From Enoplolaimus lenunculus (taxonomy: Eukaryota; Nematoda; Enoplea; Enoplida; Thoracostomopsidae), in assembly GCA_030248215.1 (NCBI GenBank), contig JASANG010000625.1, positions 1 to 64,000 on the forward strand: a stretch of DNA of 64,000 nucleotides, written 5' to 3'. This document shows, one piece after another, positions 58,827 to 64,000 of this stretch (position 1 is its first letter; each line of letters opens with the position of its first letter). Made by a program: the position numbers and the translations under genes. The notes beneath the pieces are model-generated. The model ran no database searches. It was given only the letters and a program-made list of their open reading frames with translations, and was not told the origin of the DNA.

Positions 58827-59040
58827 CCGTATTCTCAAATGTGTACAGCGCCGATCACGAGCAGGTAATAAGGCCTATAAATTTCAAACCAGCCAATCAA
58901 TAAGTATAAAATTTGCACATTAATTGTATTTGAGCGTTGATACTTGTGACCCAAGTTGACATTTGCAGCTTGCTGCAGTTCACTTATTTGAAAACCTATT
59001 CTTGACTGGTGATAGGTCCTACACACATTTGTGAACACGG
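58827..59040. mobile_element. Family C inverted-repeat element (C2)
   Basis: Both ends are clear: CCGTATTCTCAAATGTGTAC and CTACACACATTTGTGAACAC. Isolated family C ends occur at about 3758-3800, 12708, 21628, 26850-26900, 30383-30430, 42890, 44550 and 61270. Confidence 0.78.
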
Positions 59041-59279
59041 ATCACGAAGTCAGATTCCAAAATAAATTATGATTTAATGCTTAAGTTTTGAAACTTTAAA
59101 TAAAGTGCCGTTTCCTGCCGGCATTGTATTAACCTAAATTAATGGTTGGTATTGTTAGCGCAAATTTTAAGCTACTAGCAACTTTGCAGTAGACTATTGA
59201 CACCTACATGCTTGGCCATTTTTAACGAAAATTTCAAGCTGTCGTTTCTTTTGTTCATCTTTACTGGATACTACTGCAG

Positions 59280-59694
59280 TAACAAAATAGGGGGAGTGAT
59301 TTGGCCTCTCCAGAGGGTACCCCTGTTATTCGGTTTTACGGAGTTTTATTTATTTTTAAACCGCCCTCCGCCGCCCTTTGGTACTGATATTGCAACTATC
59401 CGTTGTAAAACGTTTATTTGTCTTATGTCAAAAGTTTGAGCGATAATGCAAGGTTATACTTTAGGAATAAGAATGTATTTTCAAAACTTAAGTATGCTAA
59501 AATTTTCGAACTGAACTTTACTTGGCCCTGGAATCATTTATGCGCTACAAACAGGTATAATTGACATTTATGGACTCTAGTTAGGGTTTAGGGAATGTAT
59601 CCGGTTACGGACTCTTTAGGGATACGGATTCCTATTGATTGGGACTCAAAATGGGTGCCACCCTCCTATTACCCCCTTATTCGGGTCACTACAG
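59280..59694. mobile_element. Family F element (F6)
   Basis: The right end, CTTATTCGGGTCACTACAG, is intact. The left side starts in the family's sequence (ATTTGGCCTCTCCAGAGGGT) without a clear terminus. Confidence 0.65.
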
Positions 59695-60438
59695 AAAGCT
59701 CGGTTCTAAACAGTTTCATTCGTTTCATGGAAAAATAGCGTCTTAATAGTCTTAGTTTATATTTTTAATAAATGTAATTCAAAATTTAACATTAAGCTAA
59801 ACCAGTCAATCAACGCAAAAAATGACGCAATTCAACTAGCGCGTCGCTTACACAGTATTGTGCATGAAAAAATTCTAGATTTCTGAACTGCTGAAAATAA
59901 ATTTTTGGTTCCGCAGTTACATTCCAAATATGTTTGAGATCCCAAAAGTGAAAGTATATATTCATGTCTTAAAAAATTAAAATTTAATTGAAATCATAAG
60001 CGAGGTTATGAAGAGAAAATCGGCATTATGTTTCGATATATTGGACAAGAGTGGGTCCTGAAGATTTGGACCAATATTATATACTTTTAGCGGTTCAACA
60101 ACCAAAACATATTCCTTACTTTTTCCTACGTTACTTTCAGGGCCGTTCCGGGATCTGGAGGGTCTGTAAAAGAGTAGGCTTACATTCTCACATATTTACA
60201 TTTTTATAAAATGTAATTGGTTGTGCGAATTTCAAGTTTTACTACAGTACAACTTTACAAACATGCAATGAGTTAAAAAACGTTTTCAAACAATCGTAAA
60301 AGGGTAAAGATTTTACATTTAAAGACAACGTAAGGATTGGAATTCGAGAAATTTTGTCTCAAAATTTTTGTATTTTTTACAATTTTGTTGATATATATTT
60401 CATTTTTTTCAATTCTTAAGCACAGTATGAAGTATATC

Positions 60439-60824
60439 ACAGTACCTAAATTCCGATGAGTTGATTAATCAACTCGGAAGGAAGAATTGGTTTTTTCTGG
60501 CTATTTCTGAGTCAATAACAGTAAACATTAACTCAGTCTGAACTGATTTAATTCCAAGTGAGTTTATTAATTAAACTTTTGAGTTTAATCAATTCAGATT
60601 CTGAGCTGTGAAAGGCTTAATTCAGAACTCAGTCCCCTGAGTGGATTCAACTCATTCTGAGTTAAAATTAACTCACTTTAATTAATCAACTCCTCCGGAA
60701 TTAACTCAACTCAGAGTGAGAATCAGCTCAACTCAGAGTGAGTTAAACTTGACATTTATTAACTCAAAAATAACTGTTAACTATTCGTCTGAGTTGATTA
60801 ATTAACTCATTGAAATTTACAGTG
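60439..60824. mobile_element. Palindromic MITE rich in GAGTTGATTAATTAAC units
   Basis: The ends (CACAGTACCTAAATTCC and GAAATTTACAGTG) recall family D, but the arms are made of GAGTTRATTAATYAACTC units. These include several self-complementary 16-18-mers. This is probably a sister family of D. Confidence 0.65.
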
Positions 60825-60940
60825 TAACTTTAATAAATGTCATCAGTCATGAAAGCTTAAAAGTAATTTTTTTTCGATAAATATTACTACATTAGTACAT
60901 ATTTTGTTTGTTATAACTACATCCGCTTTCTATTATGTAG

Positions 60941-61243
60941 CAGGGTGCAACCGGAGGTGAAAATTGTTAAATTGATGTTCAATACGGTAATTTTAGCAAA
61001 TATCTGTAAGCCGTAAAACGATGTTAATCCTATGTGTTTTACACTTATTTTTCTGCGAAATTTTGGCACTTTTTTACTAGAAATTGTACAAAAGTTAGAA
61101 TGAAACACTTCAAACAAATAAATTTTGTAAAATTGTACAAAATGACACTACCAAAGTTGCCACAACCTTTGGCAGAAATTCTACCAGAGCCGGAGTAGTT
61201 GAGTTTCTGTCGAAGCCGGGAGAAGACCTCCGGTTGTACTCTG
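60941..61243. mobile_element. Family G MITE (G7)
   Basis: Ends CAGGGTGCAACCGGAGGT and ACCTCCGGTTGTACTCTG. The flanks TTATGTAG and TTATGTAT are an 8-bp duplication with one mismatch. A short GAGCCGGAG array remains near the right end. Confidence 0.85.
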
Positions 61244-61429
61244 TTATGTATTTTTGGGTAGACCTTTTCTGATATTCTCAAATGTGTAGCACCTAACACC
61301 AGTAGTGATGGGCTCCTGCTTCGAATCAACCAATCAAGAACTTCGAAATTTGGCACATGTTTTTATTTCATCGTTTCCACTTTTGAGTCGAACTTGGCTT
61401 CATTGCTAAATTGTATTAAAGCATGAAAT

Positions 61430-61435
61430 TTTATT
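61430..61435 (-). promoter_or_regulatory. Candidate polyadenylation signal of the 61.5-63.6 kb gene
   Basis: AATAAA reads on the minus strand about 40 nt past the stop codon at 61474, a normal spacing for a short 3' UTR. Confidence 0.4.
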
Positions 61436-61473
61436 TCTTTACTCGATTTCTGTGTGGATTATGCACCGCGTTT

Positions 61474-63574
61474 TTAGTACACCAACGAATTTTTTCGACT
61501 ACTTCCAGACAGAGATCCGGCGGACACGTCTTTAAATTTCTCCAAGTCCATGGATTCGGTTGATTTTTGAACAAAAGAAGCACCATTTTTAAACGCACTA
61601 TCCAAATCGTGACCCCAACAGTTGGAAACTTGTCGCTTTCCTTCTTGTTGGCCATCACCTCCGGACGATGCACTCCTGTAATGATTCATCAGCACTCTTC
61701 TATGGGTCCTCCGGCGATTTGACGCTAGTAGCGATGTGGGAGAAATATCAGCAGACGGTTTTACTCTTGATCGGTGAATTAAAGGAGAACCAAGGTGTAG
61801 TTCTGGGTATACTTGATAACCGGAGTTTAAAAGATGGCTGGGAGAGTTGACATGAGTGGAAGATTTAGCAGGAGTAATCATTGGGACTTTTTCCGATCGC
61901 CGAATGTGCTTTGGAGGACGACGGCGGGCTGATCCATTTGGATTTGGTTGCGCGTTGGCCGTAGACGGACTCGAGGGCCGATTGAAAGTGTTAAGACATC
62001 GAAAATGGGGTGAATCTAAAAGTGGAAAACGTTCAACATACATATACCAGGGTGTAACCGGAGGTGAAAAACACCAACGCCGGAAGTAAACAGATTTTGT
62101 CGAAGATGGAAGTGAAACCGGAGTTGTGGAAAAAATAGGCATTAATTTAACTATAACGTGTTGTTAAATCATTCAGATTTACGCTGCCTTTTAACAAAAT
62201 CTCGGCAATTTTTGCCTCAAAATTGTACCAAAAGTTAAAACGAGACGCGCTAAACAAATAAATGTTATAAAAATATGCAAAAATTTTACTACCGAAATTT
62301 GCCGGAGCATCGTGCAAAAATTCTACCACACCCGGCGATCAATCTTATGTCGGAGCATAAGGCATACCTCCGGTTGTACCCTGATATATACATATATGTT
62401 TGAAATTGAAAATTGTTTCGTTTAACCCATTCTCACACTAATTTTTTTCAATTTCATCAAAGACAGCACAAAATTGATTCAAAATGTTTGGTTATTAACG
62501 AAAAAGTTTCTCCTTCAATCTATAAAATTGCCAACAAAACTTACCATTTTCTGAAAACTGCGTCGACATATTCGCCAAGGCGGAAGTTGGTGTTTGAGTT
62601 CCGGTTGAATTCGAACTGCTGGACGGTGACAGAGTTCCGTTTTTTATGCTTTCCGACGACGAATTTTCCGCAATTCCAACTGCGGTGTTTTCGTATTTGC
62701 AATGAAGTCGTTTAAAATTTTGAATTAAGCCTTTTGTTGGACGTTCCGCTGTTTCGATAACGTTCCCCGGAACATATTTCGCATTGGTAAATTGTAAATT
62801 CGCAAGTGAGTTTCTATCCAAATTTTTGCTGATTGGCATTTGATTTGTCGCTTCCTTTTCGTTTTTGTTCAAAGCCGACCCGGAAAAGTTTTGGACGGTG
62901 GCGGTGTCATTTGATATCGATTGCCTTTGATGTTTTCCGCCAAAGGATCCGGTCGTTTTTCCGATGATTTTTTGTTGACTTGTCGCTTGGGTGTCTTCTT
63001 TGTTCAAAGCCGACCCTGGGAATTCAACGATTTCAGCGGTGTCTTTTAATTTTATGCTTTGATGTTTTTCGCCAAATTGATCGATTTTCTTCGCATTATT
63101 CATTACAGTCGGCGTATCCTTTGAAGTTGTACCAGTCTCCATGATGTGATCTGACGTGCATGCGACGCCTTCTTTGTGTTCCCCGCTATAAAACTGCTTT
63201 TTCTCGGTGATTTCTGTATCTATTTTTTCTTGTTTCCGAGCGATATCAGGTATGTTAGAACGGCCGCTGCTTGTTGTGCTCAATAAATCTTTTCGTTTTT
63301 TAGCTTCGTTTGCGAATCCATATTGTATTTTTCCACAACTGTCTCCGTAAACCCAAGTAGCCATCTTTTCATCAAGGATTTTCTTGTCAGATTCTTGGAG
63401 TTCCTCTGAACACCGTTTAGGTTTGTTTTGCCCAAAATCAAGGCTTGATTCCGTTAGCGGATCCCATTTACTGGGTCCTGGTTCATTTTCATTGTTGGCA
63501 CGGCTAAATAATGTCAGTTCTGATCTGCGCACTTTGTTGTTGGTGTTTAATAAATTTCGGATTGAATCTTCAAG
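61474..63574 (-). CDS. Unrecognised, mostly disordered protein, last two exons
   Basis: Exons are 63574-62545 and 62015-61474 (stop TAA). They join in phase 1 as NG|D, with donor AATG|GTAAG and acceptor CCACTTTTAG, giving about 522 residues. The 5' exon is open for 343 codons from an acceptor-like CTTTTAG. An in-frame stop lies just before that site, so the gene most likely continues upstream beyond about 63.6 kb; MATWVYGDSC could also be an internal start. The protein is rich in Ser, Lys, Asn and Thr. It carries a direct internal repeat of about 45 residues, each unit running from a FG(E/G)KHQ motif to SGSALNK or PGSALNK. The C-terminal exon is basic, with RRRPPKHIRRSEK, and proline-directed serines (SPHF, SPST, TPAK, SPTS). 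This suggests a phosphorylated scaffold or nuclear protein, but that is inference. The intron contains element G8. Confidence 0.65.
62048..62383. mobile_element. Family G MITE (G8) in the intron of the 61.5-63.6 kb gene
   Basis: Ends CAGGGTGTAACCGGAGGT and ACCTCCGGTTGTACCCTG. The flanks ACATATAC and ATATATAC are an 8-bp duplication with one mismatch. Confidence 0.86.
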
Positions 63575-64000
63575 CTAAAAGCTACATACTCCGTCTAGAC
63601 TTAGTCTTGAAAATCTTGCCAGTATTAACCATCTCTTGGTTGCTACTTGTTGCAATTAATTGCACTGCACAATGCATGCAAAACTATACCCAATGCACAG
63701 TGTTTAACAATTGTATTCCTGCGTTTGCACACGTTTATTGGGTTTTTTCTTCAATTAAACAAATCTGGTCAAATACTAAGAGCCTAATTGATTTTGAAAA
63801 TGTTTGGTAAAACAATTGATGTTGAACCAAGTCGTTGGATTGACCTAGGCTGATAGTAGGGGTGTGTTCATTGGAAGACAGAGGAACCGGAACATTTGGA
63901 CGCTTTGGCTTAGGATTAGGCTTGTAACTAGGTCGACGTTTAGTCTAGATTTAGGATTGCGGTTTAGTTTTAAGCTTAGGCCCAATTGGCCGGTCTTTAT
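63575..64000. other. Right edge of the window
   Basis: Upstream of the recognised exons of the 61.5-63.6 kb gene. Diverged TTAGGC units occur at 63900-63985. No further exon could be supported. Confidence 0.4.

Overview
This window reads as AT-rich, repeat-heavy animal nuclear DNA with small exons, GT-AG introns and very low gene density. The best single guess is a nematode. TTAGGC, the canonical nematode telomere hexamer, is the dominant internal repeat, and one Cys-loop receptor looks like the divergent nematode type. Both are indirect clues, because the hexamer sits here inside dispersed elements and not at a chromosome end. I see no prokaryotic operon, rRNA, CRISPR array or intact transposase gene.

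Four protein-coding genes can be supported by joining exons in consistent phase. (1) A divergent Cys-loop ligand-gated ion channel subunit lies on + at about 23.9-31.0 kb. Its Cys-loop, M1-M4 and C-terminus are clear, but the N-terminal exons are uncertain. (2) The 3' part of an unrecognised gene lies on + at 37.5-40.2 kb (three exons). (3) A complete nuclear lamin lies on - at 54.93-45.96 kb. It has 14 exons and 686 residues, with a full lamin rod, an NLS, an Ig-fold tail and a CVIM prenylation box on a separate 30-nt last exon. (4) The 3' part of an unrecognised, mostly disordered protein lies on - at 63.57-61.47 kb (two exons, with an internal duplication of about 45 residues).

Layout: 1-23.8 kb is gene-free and packed with short inverted-repeat elements, a (TTAGGC)~45 array (21.97-22.24 kb) and a 59-bp minisatellite (20.0-20.3 kb). 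From 23.9 to 31.0 kb is the channel gene, whose introns hold many elements. From 31.0 to 37.4 kb is repeats, 37.5-40.2 kb gene 2, 40.2-45.7 kb repeats and AT-rich DNA, and 45.9-54.9 kb the lamin. From 55 to 61.4 kb is repeats, including a large palindromic tRNA-SINE composite, and 61.4-63.6 kb is gene 4.

The non-coding part is organised. At least ten families of short non-autonomous elements with inverted termini recur (called A to M here), several nested in one another. Families A, B and G belong to different terminal-repeat classes, yet each carries an internal hexanucleotide array (TTAGGC in A and B; CCGGAR-type or GAATCC in G). Families E, G and H show target duplications of about 7-8 bp, as in hAT elements; family D shows TA duplications, as in Tc1/mariner. 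The genes do not form an obvious functional unit: a nuclear scaffold protein, a membrane receptor and two unknowns.
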